This document shows, piece by piece, positions 19,308 through 28,144 of a stretch of 64,000 nucleotides of DNA. Source of the stretch: Desulfomicrobium escambiense DSM 10707 (lineage in GTDB: Bacteria > Desulfobacterota > Desulfovibrionia > Desulfovibrionales > Desulfomicrobiaceae); assembly GCF_000428825.1 (NCBI RefSeq), contig NZ_AUAR01000001.1, forward strand, positions 186,001-250,000. Direction: 5' to 3'. The position numbers and the translations under genes are program-made. Positions within the stretch are counted from its first letter, which is position 1, and every line of letters starts with the position of its first letter. The notes beneath the pieces were generated by a model that ran no database searches, had not been told where the DNA came from, and saw nothing but the letters and a program-made list of their open reading frames with translations.

Positions 19308-20330
19308 ATGCCGTCTGCACATTCCATGATTTCCGTGCCGCTCAAGGTCGGTACCGTCGTCATGCCCTCGCGGCTGGCCCTGGCACCCATGGCGGGGTTG
19401 GGGCATGTGGCCATGCGGGAGGTCATTGCCGGGTTCGGGGGGTACGGGTTCATGGTCACGGAGATGTGCAACGCCCGGGCCGTGCCGCAGGAGAACCGGC
19501 GGCTGTCGCCGGTTTTCCGCTGGCGGGACGGTGAGGCGGGAAGCCTTGTCTGTCAGATTTTCGGCGGCGAGCCGGAGGAGATGGCCGCGGCGGCGCGGCG
19601 CATCGAGGCCGAGGGGCTCCTGGGCGTGGACATCAACATGGGTTGTTCCGTGGCCGCCATCTGCAAGAAGGGGTACGGCGCGGCGCTGCTGAAGGACCCG
19701 CAGCGCGCCGTGGCCATCGTGCGGGCCGTGCGGGAGGCCGTGCGCTGCCCGGTCATGGTCAAGTTCCGCAGCGGCTGGGAGAACACGCCCGACCTGGCCG
19801 TGGACCTGGCCCGGCGCTTCGCGGACGCCGGCGCCGACCTGCTGACCTTCCACCCGCGCGTGGCCCCGGACCGCCGTTCCCGGCCGCCCCGCTGGGAGCA
19901 CATCCGGGCCGTGGCGCGGGCCGTGTCCATCCCGGTCTTTGGCAACGGCAACGTCTTCTGCGCCGCGGACTGCGCGCGGATGCTGGACGATACGGGTTGC
20001 GCCGGGGTGTCCATCGGGCGCATGGCCATCGCCAGGCCCTGGATTTTCGCCGAACTGGCGGGTACGTTTACGCCCGACGAGGACGTCTTCCTGCGCACGG
20101 CCCTGGCCGTCATCGATGCCATCTGGCGGCACTACGAGCCGACGCGGGCCATCAAGATGTACAAGAAGTTCGCGCCGTACCTGGCCGCCAACTTCGTCTT
20201 CGGCCACAGCCTGTGGCCCGCGCTGGTGCGCGGCGAGACCCGCGAGGACATGGCGGACAACGCCGTGCGCGTGCTGGGGCCGCGGCCGCAGGTGGCCTCA
20301 ACCCCCAACGCCTTCCTCTTCACGGCCTGA
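19308..20330 (+). CDS. tRNA-dihydrouridine synthase family protein
   Basis: About 340 residues. The flavin TIM-barrel signatures of Dus enzymes are present: SRLALAPMAGLGHVAMREV, GVDINMGCSVAAICKKGYGAALL with the catalytic Cys, PVMVKFRSGWE, LLTFHPRVAPDRRSRPPRWEHI (the usual HgRt region modified to HPRV) and VFGNGNVFCAADCARML. It reduces uridine to dihydrouridine in tRNA using FMN and NADPH. The start is uncertain: ATG at 19308 or 19326 both fit, and neither has a strong ribosome-binding site. The long hairpin element lies just upstream. The downstream gene begins 1 bp after its stop. Confidence 0.88.
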   Translation: MPSAHSMISVPLKVGTVVMPSRLALAPMAGLGHVAMREVIAGFGGYGFMVTEMCNARAVPQENRRLSPVFRWRDGEAGSLVCQIFGGEPEEMAAAARRIEAEGLLGVDINMGCSVAAICKKGYGAALLKDPQRAVAIVRAVREAVRCPVMVKFRSGWENTPDLAVDLARRFADAGADLLTFHPRVAPDRRSRPPRWEHIRAVARAVSIPVFGNGNVFCAADCARMLDDTGCAGVSIGRMAIARPWIFAELAGTFTPDEDVFLRTALAVIDAIWRHYEPTRAIKMYKKFAPYLAANFVFGHSLWPALVRGETREDMADNAVRVLGPRPQVASTPNAFLFTA

Positions 20331-20331
20331 C

Positions 20332-20766
20332 ATGGAACAGCTGCTTCTCGACTACGGCCTCTACGGGCTCTTCATCCTGGCCTTCCTGGCGGCCTCGGTC
20401 TTTCCGGTGCCCTCGGAACCGGGGTTCGCGGCCATGATCCTGGCCGGGTCGGACCCCGTGGCCTGCGTCGTCGCCGCCACCCTGGGCAACACACTGGGCG
20501 CCGCCACCACCTGGGCCGTAGGGCGGTGGGGGAGCGAGGCCTTCCTGCGGCGCTTCCTGGGCCTGTCCGAGGTCAACCGCGAGCGCGCGCGGCGCATCTT
20601 CGCCCGCTTCGGGCCCTGGAGCCTGCTGCTGGCCTGGGCCCCGGTCATCGGCGACCCGCTGTGCGCCGTGGCCGGCCTCTTCAGCCTGCCCATGATCCGC
20701 TTCTTCCCGCCCGTTCTGGTCGGCAAGTTCGCCCGCTACGCCGCCCTTGCCTATCTCCTTTCCTGA
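20332..20766 (+). CDS. YqaA/DedA-like small membrane protein
   Basis: 144 residues with about four hydrophobic segments. It opens LLLDYGLYGLFILAFLAASVFPVPSEPGFAAMIL and continues ATLGNTLGAATTWAVGRWG, the E/P and GxxxG pattern of the YqaA branch of the DedA/SNARE-associated family. FARFGPWSLLLAWAPVIGDPLCAVAGLF follows. The family is implicated in membrane-lipid flipping and envelope homeostasis; the function of YqaA itself is unknown. It starts directly after dus and precedes pyrC by 24 bp, consistent with one transcript. Confidence 0.82.
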   Translation: MEQLLLDYGLYGLFILAFLAASVFPVPSEPGFAAMILAGSDPVACVVAATLGNTLGAATTWAVGRWGSEAFLRRFLGLSEVNRERARRIFARFGPWSLLLAWAPVIGDPLCAVAGLFSLPMIRFFPPVLVGKFARYAALAYLLS

Positions 20767-20790
20767 CATAGCAGGAAACATGGAGGATTC

Positions 20791-21774
20791 ATGCTGACTC
20801 TGCATTCCCCCCTCGACATGCACGTCCATCTGCGCCAGGGCGACATGCTCTCCCTCGTCGCGCCGCACACGGCCCGTTCCTTCGCGGCCGCCGTGGTCAT
20901 GCCCAACCTGACGCCGCCCGTGACGACCATGGCGCAGGTGCGGGAATACCGGCAGGCCATCCTTCAAGCGGCGGGGCGGCCCTTCACGCCGCTCATGACC
21001 CTCTTTTTCCGGGAATACTCCCGCGCCGAGTTGGAGGAGGCCAGGCCGCACGTCATCGGCGTCAAGCTCTACCCGGCCGGCATGACCACCAACTCCGAGG
21101 CGGGGCTGGCCGATATGGACCGCGCCGCGCCGACCCTTGAGATCATGGAGGACCTGGGGCTCCCGCTGCTGATTCACGGCGAGGGCTGCGGCTTCGTCAT
21201 GGACCGCGAGGCCGAGTTCCTGCCCGTGGTTGAACGCTGGGCGCGAGCCTTTCCGAAGCTGCGCATCGTGCTGGAGCACGTGACCACGGTCGATGGCGTC
21301 GCGCTGCTGGACCGCTGCGACAACGTTTTCGCCACCGTGACCCTGCATCATCTGCTCATGACCCTCGACGACGTCATCGGCGGGCTCATGCGGCCGCACC
21401 TCTTCTGCAAGCCAGTGGCCAAGCGCCCCGAGGACCGCGCGGCCCTGCGCGAGGCGGCGTTGAATCACCCCAAGGCCTTCTTCGGCAGCGACACGGCGCC
21501 GCATCCCGTAAGCGCCAAGGAAGCCCCGGGCTGCGCCGCCGGCATCTTCTCTGCGCCCGTGGCCCTGCCGGCCCTGACCGCGCTCTTCGAGGAACTGGGC
21601 GCTCTGGATCGGTTGCAGGCCTTTGTTTCGGACCGTGCATGCGCGGCCTACGCGTTTGCGCCGCCCGAGCGCGAGGTCGTGCTGGAGCGCCGGGCGTGGA
21701 CCGTACCGGAGCGTTTCGGCCCGGTCGTGCCGTACCTGGCCGGGCAGACCTTGAACTGGAAGGTGGTGGGGTAG
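20791..21774 (+). CDS. pyrC: dihydroorotase (homodimeric, class II)
   Basis: 327 residues, the usual length of PyrC-type enzymes. It cyclises carbamoyl-aspartate to dihydroorotate in pyrimidine synthesis. The binuclear zinc ligands are visible: DMHVHLRQGD, the carboxylated lysine in GVKLYPAGMTTNSEAG, IHGEG and LEHVTT histidines, and FGSDTAPHPVSAKE with the catalytic Asp. VVMPNLTPPVTT also matches PyrC. GGAGG precedes the ATG. The next gene starts 1 bp after its stop. Confidence 0.95.
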   Translation: MLTLHSPLDMHVHLRQGDMLSLVAPHTARSFAAAVVMPNLTPPVTTMAQVREYRQAILQAAGRPFTPLMTLFFREYSRAELEEARPHVIGVKLYPAGMTTNSEAGLADMDRAAPTLEIMEDLGLPLLIHGEGCGFVMDREAEFLPVVERWARAFPKLRIVLEHVTTVDGVALLDRCDNVFATVTLHHLLMTLDDVIGGLMRPHLFCKPVAKRPEDRAALREAALNHPKAFFGSDTAPHPVSAKEAPGCAAGIFSAPVALPALTALFEELGALDRLQAFVSDRACAAYAFAPPEREVVLERRAWTVPERFGPVVPYLAGQTLNWKVVG

Positions 21775-21775
21775 C

Positions 21776-22753
21776 ATGTACGTCGCCATGCTGCGCGAGA
21801 TGGGGCGGCCGCGCTTCGAGCTGCGCCGGACCGTGCCCAGGGAGGAGGGCCTGGGCTTCGAGGTCCTGGCGGACCTGGGAGCCGATCCGGGGCGGGTGGC
21901 CCGTTTCGGGCGCTTCGGCATGTCCTACGCCGAGGAGCTGCTGGAGGCCCTGGCCCATCTGGACCTGGACCCGGACAGCCTGGACGAGGCCTTCGCCCCC
22001 TTCGCGCCCCAGGGCTACAGCCCGTCCGCGGACCGGGGCAAGGTCTGGCGGCGCACGGTGCCGACCCGCGTCCAGGAGGACGAGATCCGCGCCCTGCACC
22101 CCTTCGACCGCCGGCGCATGGCCTACCTGCGCTCGGGGGAGGTCAACCTGAGCCGCATCGACGAGGTCAACCCAAAGATGTTCCGCGGGCTGGTGGGCAA
22201 GGGACGCGACGAGGTGGAGCAGCTCTTCCTGCGCATGGAGCGCGAGCTGCCCCTGCGGGAGGCGAGGAACTACGTGCACGCCATCCTGAACCTGCAGCGG
22301 CATTTCGCGGATCTCACGGCGCGGACCATGCCCGAGGCCCTGGACCCGGACTGCCTTGACGAGGCCTTCATGCGCGAGTTCTGCGCCATCCTGGGCGACC
22401 CGTCCTTCGGCCGGGGTCTGCCGACGGGACCCGAAGCCTATCTGCGGCGCTACGCGCTACTCCATTTCGACTTCGATTTTCCGGCCGCGGACGGCTTCCG
22501 GCGCATCTACGAAGACTTCATGAACGATTTCCGCCGCCTGCCGCCGCGGCCCAGGCCCGTGCAGCCCGAGCGGGTACGGGAACTGTTCGGCCTGACCATG
22601 GCCGAGATCAGGAAGATGTCCAGGCGGGAGTTTGCGCGGGTCTTCCGCAAGAAGGCCATGTCCATGCACCCGGACAAGGGCGGGGACCACGACGCCTTCG
22701 TGGAGCTTCTGGAGACGTACAAGCGGATGATCAGGGGAAAGAGCGAAGGGTGA
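21776..22753 (+). CDS. J-domain protein of unknown function
   Basis: 325 residues. The last 70 residues form a DnaJ-type J domain (LFGLTMAEIRKMSRREFARVFRKKAMSMHPDKGGDHDAFVELLETYKRM) with the essential HPD. A C-terminal rather than N-terminal J domain suggests a specialised Hsp70 co-chaperone. The upstream 250 residues contain conserved-looking blocks (HPFDRRRMAYLRSGEVNLSRIDEVNPKMFRGLVGKGRDEVEQLF) that I do not recognise. No dnaK or grpE is adjacent. It follows pyrC almost without gap and ends 16 bp before a TGGAC array. Confidence 0.8.
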   Translation: MYVAMLREMGRPRFELRRTVPREEGLGFEVLADLGADPGRVARFGRFGMSYAEELLEALAHLDLDPDSLDEAFAPFAPQGYSPSADRGKVWRRTVPTRVQEDEIRALHPFDRRRMAYLRSGEVNLSRIDEVNPKMFRGLVGKGRDEVEQLFLRMERELPLREARNYVHAILNLQRHFADLTARTMPEALDPDCLDEAFMREFCAILGDPSFGRGLPTGPEAYLRRYALLHFDFDFPAADGFRRIYEDFMNDFRRLPPRPRPVQPERVRELFGLTMAEIRKMSRREFARVFRKKAMSMHPDKGGDHDAFVELLETYKRMIRGKSEG

Positions 22754-22768
22754 GGAGGAAGGCAGGCA

Positions 22769-22846
22769 TGGACTTCATGGACGTCATGGACTGGGCTGTG
22801 CATGGTCCATAAGGTCCATATCGTCCATGAAGTCCCATATAGTCCA
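22769..22846. repeat. TGGAC periodic array E (inverted, between convergent genes)
   Basis: TGGAC at 22769, 22778 and 22787 (9 bp apart). Complementary GTCCA at 22805, 22814 and 22823, a variant at 22832, and 22842. It fills the gap between the J-domain gene and the putative muramidase gene, which converge. The arms can pair into a stem of about 25 bp. Confidence 0.85.
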
Positions 22847-22862
22847 TCGCCCTCCCCTTAGC

Positions 22863-23756
22863 CTAGGCCCTGGCGTCCTCGCCCTGGAGCATGGCCAGGA
22901 CCATTTCCTTCTCCGTGTTCATGCGGCCGCGCACGCTGGCCTGCACGGTGGCGGTGGAGGAGCCGAACTGGGCTTTGCGGTTCTCGTAGACCTTGTCGAT
23001 GAGCTTCTGGGCGAACCTGTTTTCGGGTAGTTCGCCGTCGATGGACTTGATGGCGCGGCTGAAAATCCTGGCCGCGCCCGCCGGGCCGTGCTGGACGGCC
23101 GTGCTCCACAGGGCTTCGCGCGCCGCTGCGGGCAGTTCGTCCACGTTCATGCCGGTGCGTGACAGGATTTTGTCCTTGGCCGGTTCGTAGTGTGTGGATT
23201 CGATGAATTCCCGCTGCAGCCGGCCGAATTTTTCCGGGTCCTGTTCGGCGATGCTGCGCCAGGCGTCGGGCATGCGGCCCTTGGTCGAGCCCGTGTTGGC
23301 CGCCCCGGCGCCCTTGAGCTTGGCGGCCCAGTCGGGCTCCCTGTCCTTCAGAAATTCGATGAACTCCTTCATGGTGCCCGGTTTGGAGGCGATCTGGTAG
23401 GTGCCGTAGGAGGTGCCGCCGTTCTTGTCGTAGCCGATGGCGCTGACCCCTTCCGTCCCGGACTCGAAGGCGGCCGAGAGTTCGCCGATGCCGGCGTGGG
23501 CGTCGGCAGCGCCCTTGCCACCGGCCGTGGCGGGGGGCTGACGCATGAGCGAGGCCAGGCCGTTCAGGGCGCTCTGCATCAGCGAGTTGTCCATGCCCGA
23601 TCCGCCGAGCCGGGTTCCGAGAGCCTGCGTGTCGCCACCGTCCATGGCTTGGCGCATGTGGGACTGGAACCTGTCCGCGCTGGCTGCGGGCCGGCTCTGG
23701 CGCTCGGGGGCCGTGCCGAGCATGGTCATCAGCTGTATGGGATCGATAAGGCTCAT
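22863..23756 (-). CDS. putative peptidoglycan hydrolase (lysozyme-like)
   Basis: 297 residues from the Met of MSLIDPIQLM; GGAG 8 bp upstream supports this start. The first 100 residues are low-complexity and lack a signal peptide. Residues from about 105 read IGELSAAFESGTEGVSAIGYDKNGGTSYGTYQIASKPGTMKEFIEFLK, resembling the catalytic region of lysozyme-like phage-tail and VgrG-associated muramidases, with Glu in FESG as candidate catalyst. The C terminus (FAQKLIDKVYENRKAQFGSSTATVQASVRGRM) fits that fold. No phage, flagellar or secretion genes flank it, so how it would leave the cell is unclear. Family call is moderate. Confidence 0.6.
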   Translation of the reverse strand: MSLIDPIQLMTMLGTAPERQSRPAASADRFQSHMRQAMDGGDTQALGTRLGGSGMDNSLMQSALNGLASLMRQPPATAGGKGAADAHAGIGELSAAFESGTEGVSAIGYDKNGGTSYGTYQIASKPGTMKEFIEFLKDREPDWAAKLKGAGAANTGSTKGRMPDAWRSIAEQDPEKFGRLQREFIESTHYEPAKDKILSRTGMNVDELPAAAREALWSTAVQHGPAGAARIFSRAIKSIDGELPENRFAQKLIDKVYENRKAQFGSSTATVQASVRGRMNTEKEMVLAMLQGEDARA

Positions 23757-23978
23757 GCGTGATCTCCGTGTCAAAAACCTGGCAAAAAAGGTGCTTTGCC
23801 CCATCAAAGCAGGTTTCGGGCCATTTTCGACTTTGCCCGCCGAGACCTGATTTTTCCTTTTTCCACACGAGATTGCGTCCGTCTCGACGCGTCCGGGCCG
23901 GTGACGGGGATTCGGCAGGGTTTTCCCATTGGAAGCGTTTTGAAGCTGCCTTGGACCTGACTCCGATTATTCACACGC

Positions 23979-24007
23979 TTGTCAGTTTAGGTTGCCAATG
24001 CTAGAAA
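23979..24007 (+). promoter_or_regulatory. candidate sigma70 promoter for the pot operon
   Basis: TTGTCA, 17-bp spacer, TAGAAA in an AT-rich stretch, 42 bp before the potD start codon. AAGGAG lies 8 bp before the ATG. The -10 match is only moderate. Confidence 0.45.
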
Positions 24008-24048
24008 TCGGCCTGATTTCTCACACATCTTTATAAGGAGAATTTTGC

Positions 24049-25104
24049 ATGAAACGTCTTGTTCTGCTGATGGCACTGATGCTCGCCGGTTCTTCCGTGG
24101 CCATGGCCGACACCCTGCAGCTGCTGACCTGGAAGGGCTACGCGCCCAAGGAACTTGTCGACAAGTTCCAGGCCGAGACCGGCATCAAGGTCGAGGTGAC
24201 GTACTCCAACAACGAGGAAATGATCGCCAAGCTGCGGGCCACGCGCGGCGCCGGCTTCGATCTGGCCCAGCCCAGCCAGGACCGCATTTCCTCGGTGCAG
24301 GAGGAGTTCGGCATCTACCAGCCCATCGACTACGCCAAGATCCAGGCCGAACTTTTCATCCCCTCCATGCTCGACGCCGTGAAGAAGAATACCCTGGTCG
24401 GCGGCAAGTCATACGCCGTGCCCTTCTGCTGGGGCACTTCCGGCCTGGTGGTCAACTCCGCCCAGGCCAAGGGCGCCACGTCCTGGAAGGCGCTCATCGA
24501 CCCGCAGTACAAGGGCCGTATCAGCTACCGGCTGAAGAGGCCCGTGCTGATCGGCCTCGGCTTTGCCATGGGTTATGACCCCTTCGCCCTCTACGCCGAC
24601 GAGAAGGCCTACGGCGAGATGCTCGCCAAGATCGAGGCCGAGCTGATCAAGGCCAAGCCCCTGGTCAAGAATTACTGGGCCAACGGCGACCAGTTGCTGG
24701 AATCCGTGCGCTCGGGCGAAGTGACCGTGGCCGAGGCCTGGGACAACGGCGGCTGGAAGCTGCACGACGAGAACAAGGACCTCGACTTCGTAGCCCCGGT
24801 CGAGGGCGCCCTGGGCTGGATCGACACGTTCACCATCCCGGCCAAGGCCAAGAACGTCGAGGCCGCCTACAAGTGGATCAACTTCATGCTCAAGCCCGAG
24901 AACAGCGGCTACTTCACCTCGGCCGAGAAGACCCCCACGGCCTCCAAGGACGCCGCTCCCTTCGTCGACAAGGCCTTCCAGGCCAACTTCGACCGCTCCT
25001 TCCCCCAGGCGGTCATCGACAACATCAAGTGGTACCCGCCCGTGCCCGCCAAGCTCGAAGCCATGGAAGGCAAGGTGCTGGACAAGGTCAAGGCCGCCAA
25101 CTAA
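24049..25104 (+). CDS. potD: spermidine/putrescine-type periplasmic binding protein
   Basis: 351 residues with a signal peptide cleaved after MALMLAGSSVAMA. The mature protein begins DTLQLLTWKGYAPKELVDKFQAETGIKVEV, the PotD/PotF opening (LxxxxWxxY), followed by SYAVPFCWGTSGLVVN, AEAWDNGGWKL and LGWIDTFTIPAKAKNVEAAYKWINFML. It captures polyamines, or a related cation, for the ABC importer encoded next. It is first in the operon, behind its own promoter. A strong hairpin separates it from the ATPase gene, consistent with higher expression of the binding protein. Exact substrate is unproven. Confidence 0.92.
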   Translation: MKRLVLLMALMLAGSSVAMADTLQLLTWKGYAPKELVDKFQAETGIKVEVTYSNNEEMIAKLRATRGAGFDLAQPSQDRISSVQEEFGIYQPIDYAKIQAELFIPSMLDAVKKNTLVGGKSYAVPFCWGTSGLVVNSAQAKGATSWKALIDPQYKGRISYRLKRPVLIGLGFAMGYDPFALYADEKAYGEMLAKIEAELIKAKPLVKNYWANGDQLLESVRSGEVTVAEAWDNGGWKLHDENKDLDFVAPVEGALGWIDTFTIPAKAKNVEAAYKWINFMLKPENSGYFTSAEKTPTASKDAAPFVDKAFQANFDRSFPQAVIDNIKWYPPVPAKLEAMEGKVLDKVKAAN

Positions 25105-25113
25105 CGTCCCGCA

Positions 25114-25139
25114 GGTCCGCAGCCAGCCGGCTGCGGACC
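25114..25139 (+). terminator. intercistronic hairpin after potD
   Basis: Perfect 11-bp stem (GGTCCGCAGCC and its complement) with a 4-nt loop, 9 bp after the potD stop. There is no T-tract, so it is more likely an mRNA-stabilising or attenuating hairpin than a full terminator. Confidence 0.6.
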
Positions 25140-25168
25140 CCTCCCCAATTTTCTCACAAGGAAGGCGC

Positions 25169-26257
25169 ATGCAACCCGATCTGGTCGTTTCCCGTCTGGT
25201 CAAGGATTTCGGAACGTTTCGGGCCGTGGACGACGTCTCGTTCCCGGTGCCCAAGGGTTCCTTCTTCTCCATCCTCGGCCCCTCGGGCTGCGGCAAGACC
25301 ACGCTCCTGCGCATGATCGCGGGTTTCGAGGAACAGACGGACGGGACCATCGAGATCAGCGGCCGGGACATGCGCGGGGTCACGCCCGACAAGCGGCCCG
25401 TCAATCTGGTCTTTCAGCATCTGGCGCTCTTCCCGATGATGGACGTGGCCGAGAACATCGCCTTCGGCCTGCGGCGCCGCAAGGTGCCCACGGCTGAGAT
25501 CCGCAGGCGCACGGAGGAGATTCTTGAGCGGGTCGACCTGCCCGGCTACGGCGCCAAGCGCATCAACCAGCTTTCCGGCGGCCAGAAGCAGCGCGTGGCC
25601 ATCGCCCGCTGCCTGGTCCTCGAACCCAGGCTCCTGCTCCTGGACGAGCCCCTGGGAGCTTTGGACCTGAAGCTCCGCGAACAGATGAAGGTCGAGCTCA
25701 AGAAGCTGCAGGCCAAGATCGGCACGACCTTCATCTACATCACCCACGACCAGTCCGAGGCCCTGGTCATGTCCGACACCGTGGCGGTCATGAACCGGGG
25801 GCGCTTCGAGCAGGTCGGCACCCCGCAGGAACTGTACGGCGACCCGCACACCCCCTTCGTGGCCGGGTTTGTTGGCGACAGCAACCGCTGGGAGGGCGAG
25901 GTGGTGGAGATGGACGGCGAGACGGTCCTGGTCCGCACGGACGAGGACCTGGTCTTCCGGGCCCGGCGCAAGGCCGACGCCGGCAAGGGCCCGGCCACGC
26001 TCTTCCTGCGGCCCGAGGCCATGGTCATCGAGCCCGCCGACGCCTCTGGCCTCAACACCTTTCCGGTCACGGTCAGGGCCATCCTCTTCGACGGCGCCAA
26101 CAGCCGGCTGCTGACGGCCACGCCGTCGGGCCACGAACTCCTGGTGGCCCTGCCCCAGAACCGCGCCTTCGACCACATCCGGCCCGGCGCGGATATCACC
26201 CTGGGCTGGCACCCGCAGTCCGGCATCGCCTTCGGACGCGGGGAGGGCAGGCCATGA
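25169..26257 (+). CDS. potA: polyamine ABC importer ATPase
   Basis: 362 residues. The ABC ATPase domain has Walker A GPSGCGKTTLL, Q-loop LVFQHLALFPMM, signature LSGGQKQRVAIAR, Walker B LLLLDEPLGALD and switch His in YITHDQ. The C-terminal 120 residues form a TOBE-type regulatory domain, the size and order of PotA. It energises PotB/PotC. The stop overlaps the potB start by 4 bp. AAGGA lies shortly upstream of the ATG. Confidence 0.95.
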   Translation: MQPDLVVSRLVKDFGTFRAVDDVSFPVPKGSFFSILGPSGCGKTTLLRMIAGFEEQTDGTIEISGRDMRGVTPDKRPVNLVFQHLALFPMMDVAENIAFGLRRRKVPTAEIRRRTEEILERVDLPGYGAKRINQLSGGQKQRVAIARCLVLEPRLLLLDEPLGALDLKLREQMKVELKKLQAKIGTTFIYITHDQSEALVMSDTVAVMNRGRFEQVGTPQELYGDPHTPFVAGFVGDSNRWEGEVVEMDGETVLVRTDEDLVFRARRKADAGKGPATLFLRPEAMVIEPADASGLNTFPVTVRAILFDGANSRLLTATPSGHELLVALPQNRAFDHIRPGADITLGWHPQSGIAFGRGEGRP

Positions 26258-27090
26258 GGCGCGGCGGCCTGTTCTGGCTCTTCCTGACGCCGGTTTTGGT
26301 GTGGCTCTTCCTGCTCATCGTCCTGCCGCACCTGGACCTCCTGATCCTTAGCTTCCGGGCTGACGGGGCCTGGAGCCTCGAAAACTACGGCACCTTTTTC
26401 ACCGAGCCCATCTACTGGCTGACCTTCGTGCGCACGGCCGCCTACTCGGTCATCACCACCTTCCTGACCCTGGTCGTGTCCCTGCCCGTGGCCTTCTACA
26501 TCACCAAGCTCTCGCGGCCCGGGGTGCGCGGCTTCCTCATGGTGCTGCTGCTCCTGCCGTTCTGGGTCAGCGAACTGGTGCGCGTCTACGGCTGGATGAT
26601 CCTGCTGCGGGAGTCCGGGGTGCTGAATTACTTCCTGCTGCAGCTGGGCCTTCTGGAGAAGCCCGTGGAGATGCTCTACAACGACGCGACCATGATCATG
26701 GGCCTGGTGTATACCTCCATGCTCTTCATGGTCGTGCCCCTGGTCTCGGTCATGGAGGGTCTCGACGACAGCCTCGTCGAGGCGGCCTACGACCTGGGCG
26801 CGAGCAAGACCTGCATCTGGCGCACGATCATCATCCCGCACTGCAAGCCGGGCATCACCTCGGGTTCCATCGTGGTCTTCATGCTCGTGCTCGGCAACTA
26901 CCTCACGCCCAACCTCATGGGAGGCAAGAACTCCCTGTGGTTCACCGAGCAGATCTACAACCAGTTCATCGCCAGTTTCAACTGGAATCAGGGCGCGGCC
27001 TTCGGCTTCATGCTCCTGGTGCTGAGTTCCCTCATCATCTGGCTGGGCCTGAAGATCACGGGCCAGCGCCTGGGCGAGGTGGCGTCATGA
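26254..27090 (+). CDS. potB: polyamine ABC importer permease
   Basis: 278 residues with six predicted membrane spans. The cytoplasmic EAA loop reads SLVEAAYDLGASKTCIWRTIIIPHCKPGI, the canonical coupling motif of this permease class. FWVSELVRVYGWMILLRESGVLN and LGNYLTPNLMGGKNSLW are typical of PotB/PotH. It overlaps potA and potC by 4 bp each (ATGA), so the membrane subunits are translationally coupled. Confidence 0.94.
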   Translation: MRRGGLFWLFLTPVLVWLFLLIVLPHLDLLILSFRADGAWSLENYGTFFTEPIYWLTFVRTAAYSVITTFLTLVVSLPVAFYITKLSRPGVRGFLMVLLLLPFWVSELVRVYGWMILLRESGVLNYFLLQLGLLEKPVEMLYNDATMIMGLVYTSMLFMVVPLVSVMEGLDDSLVEAAYDLGASKTCIWRTIIIPHCKPGITSGSIVVFMLVLGNYLTPNLMGGKNSLWFTEQIYNQFIASFNWNQGAAFGFMLLVLSSLIIWLGLKITGQRLGEVAS

Positions 27091-27938
27091 TCCGCTCCCT
27101 GCCCAGATCGCGGGCCTACGACCGGTCCTTCGTCGTCTTCGTGGTCCTGTATTTCGTCTTTCTCTTCGCGCCGCTGCTGGTGACCTGCGTGCTGGCCTTC
27201 AACGACTCCGACTTCCCGTCCCTGCCCTGGCGTGGCTTCACCCTGGACTGGTTTTTGGCCGGCGGGCCCAAGCGCGTCGGCATCTTCGAGGATCCGGACA
27301 ACCTGCGCGCCATCTGGGTCAGCTTCCAGACGGCGGTGTGGGTCTCCATCTCCTGCGTGGTGGTGGGGGTGTGCGCCGCCTTCCTGTTCGAGCAGGAGAA
27401 CTTCCGCGGGAAGAACTTCCTGTATTTCCTCATGCTCGCACCGCTGGTCATCCCCGGCGTGATCCTGGGCATTTCCATCCTGCTGGGCGCGACCACGGCG
27501 GGCATCTATTTCGAGGACCACTGGAATCTCGATATCGAACTCTTCCGGCCCAGTTTCTGGCTGGTGGTGGTCGGGCAGTTCTCCTTCATCACCACCTTCG
27601 TGACCCTGGTCGTGTCGGCCCGGCTGCGCAAGTTCGACCGCTCCCTCGAAGAGGCTGCCCTGAACCTCGGCGCCACGCGCCTGCAGGTCATCTGGCACAT
27701 CACGCTGCGCTACCTGCGCACGTCCATCATCGGCTCCGGGGCAGTGGCCTTCCTGATGAGCTTCGAGAACTTCAATACCACGCTCTTCCTCGTGGGCTCC
27801 CAACCGACCCTGCCCATCAACCTCTACCTGCAGGTCCGCGACGGCTCCACACCGGTCATCAATTCCGTCTCGTTTTTGCTGATCGTGGGCACGTCGCTGC
27901 TGGCGCTGGGGAACCTGTACCTGGACAGGAAGGAGTAG
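27087..27938 (+). CDS. potC: polyamine ABC importer permease
   Basis: 283 residues, six predicted spans. The EAA loop is SLEEAALNLGATRLQVIWHITLRYLRTSII. PLVIPGVILGISILLG and SFENFNTTLFLVGSQPTLPINLYLQVR match PotC/PotI. The start is the ATG within the potB stop (ATGA). It is the last gene of the operon, followed by an inverted TGGAC array and then a perfect bidirectional terminator. Confidence 0.94.
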   Translation: MIRSLPRSRAYDRSFVVFVVLYFVFLFAPLLVTCVLAFNDSDFPSLPWRGFTLDWFLAGGPKRVGIFEDPDNLRAIWVSFQTAVWVSISCVVVGVCAAFLFEQENFRGKNFLYFLMLAPLVIPGVILGISILLGATTAGIYFEDHWNLDIELFRPSFWLVVVGQFSFITTFVTLVVSARLRKFDRSLEEAALNLGATRLQVIWHITLRYLRTSIIGSGAVAFLMSFENFNTTLFLVGSQPTLPINLYLQVRDGSTPVINSVSFLLIVGTSLLALGNLYLDRKE

Positions 27939-27951
27939 GGGCGGGGCTGCC

Positions 27952-28042
27952 TGGACCTCATGGACGATATGGACGGGGTTCCCCGAGTGCGCGGAGACCT
28001 GGCCCATTTCGTCCATCTCGTCCATGAGGTCCATCTCGTCCA
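27952..28042. repeat. TGGAC periodic array F (inverted, between convergent genes)
   Basis: TGGAC at 27952, 27961 and 27970. GTCCA at 28011, 28020, 28029 and 28038. All are exactly 9 bp apart within each half. The halves can pair across a 36-nt loop. A standard terminator lies only 53 bp further on, so termination is probably not this array's main job. Confidence 0.87.
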
Positions 28043-28094
28043 TGACAGCCTCCTCTTCTTCCCCCGTTTGACTTTGCCTTCCCCCGGGGCCAAT

Positions 28095-28124
28095 AAAAAA
28101 GCCGCTCTTGCAAGCGGCTTTTTT
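28095..28124. terminator. bidirectional rho-independent terminator
   Basis: Perfect 12-bp stem (AAAAAAGCCGCT and complement) with a 6-nt loop, giving a six-T run on either strand. It serves potC on the plus strand and the converging zinc-ribbon gene on the minus strand. Confidence 0.95.
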
Positions 28125-28144
28125 CATCGGCGCGGAAAACGCGG

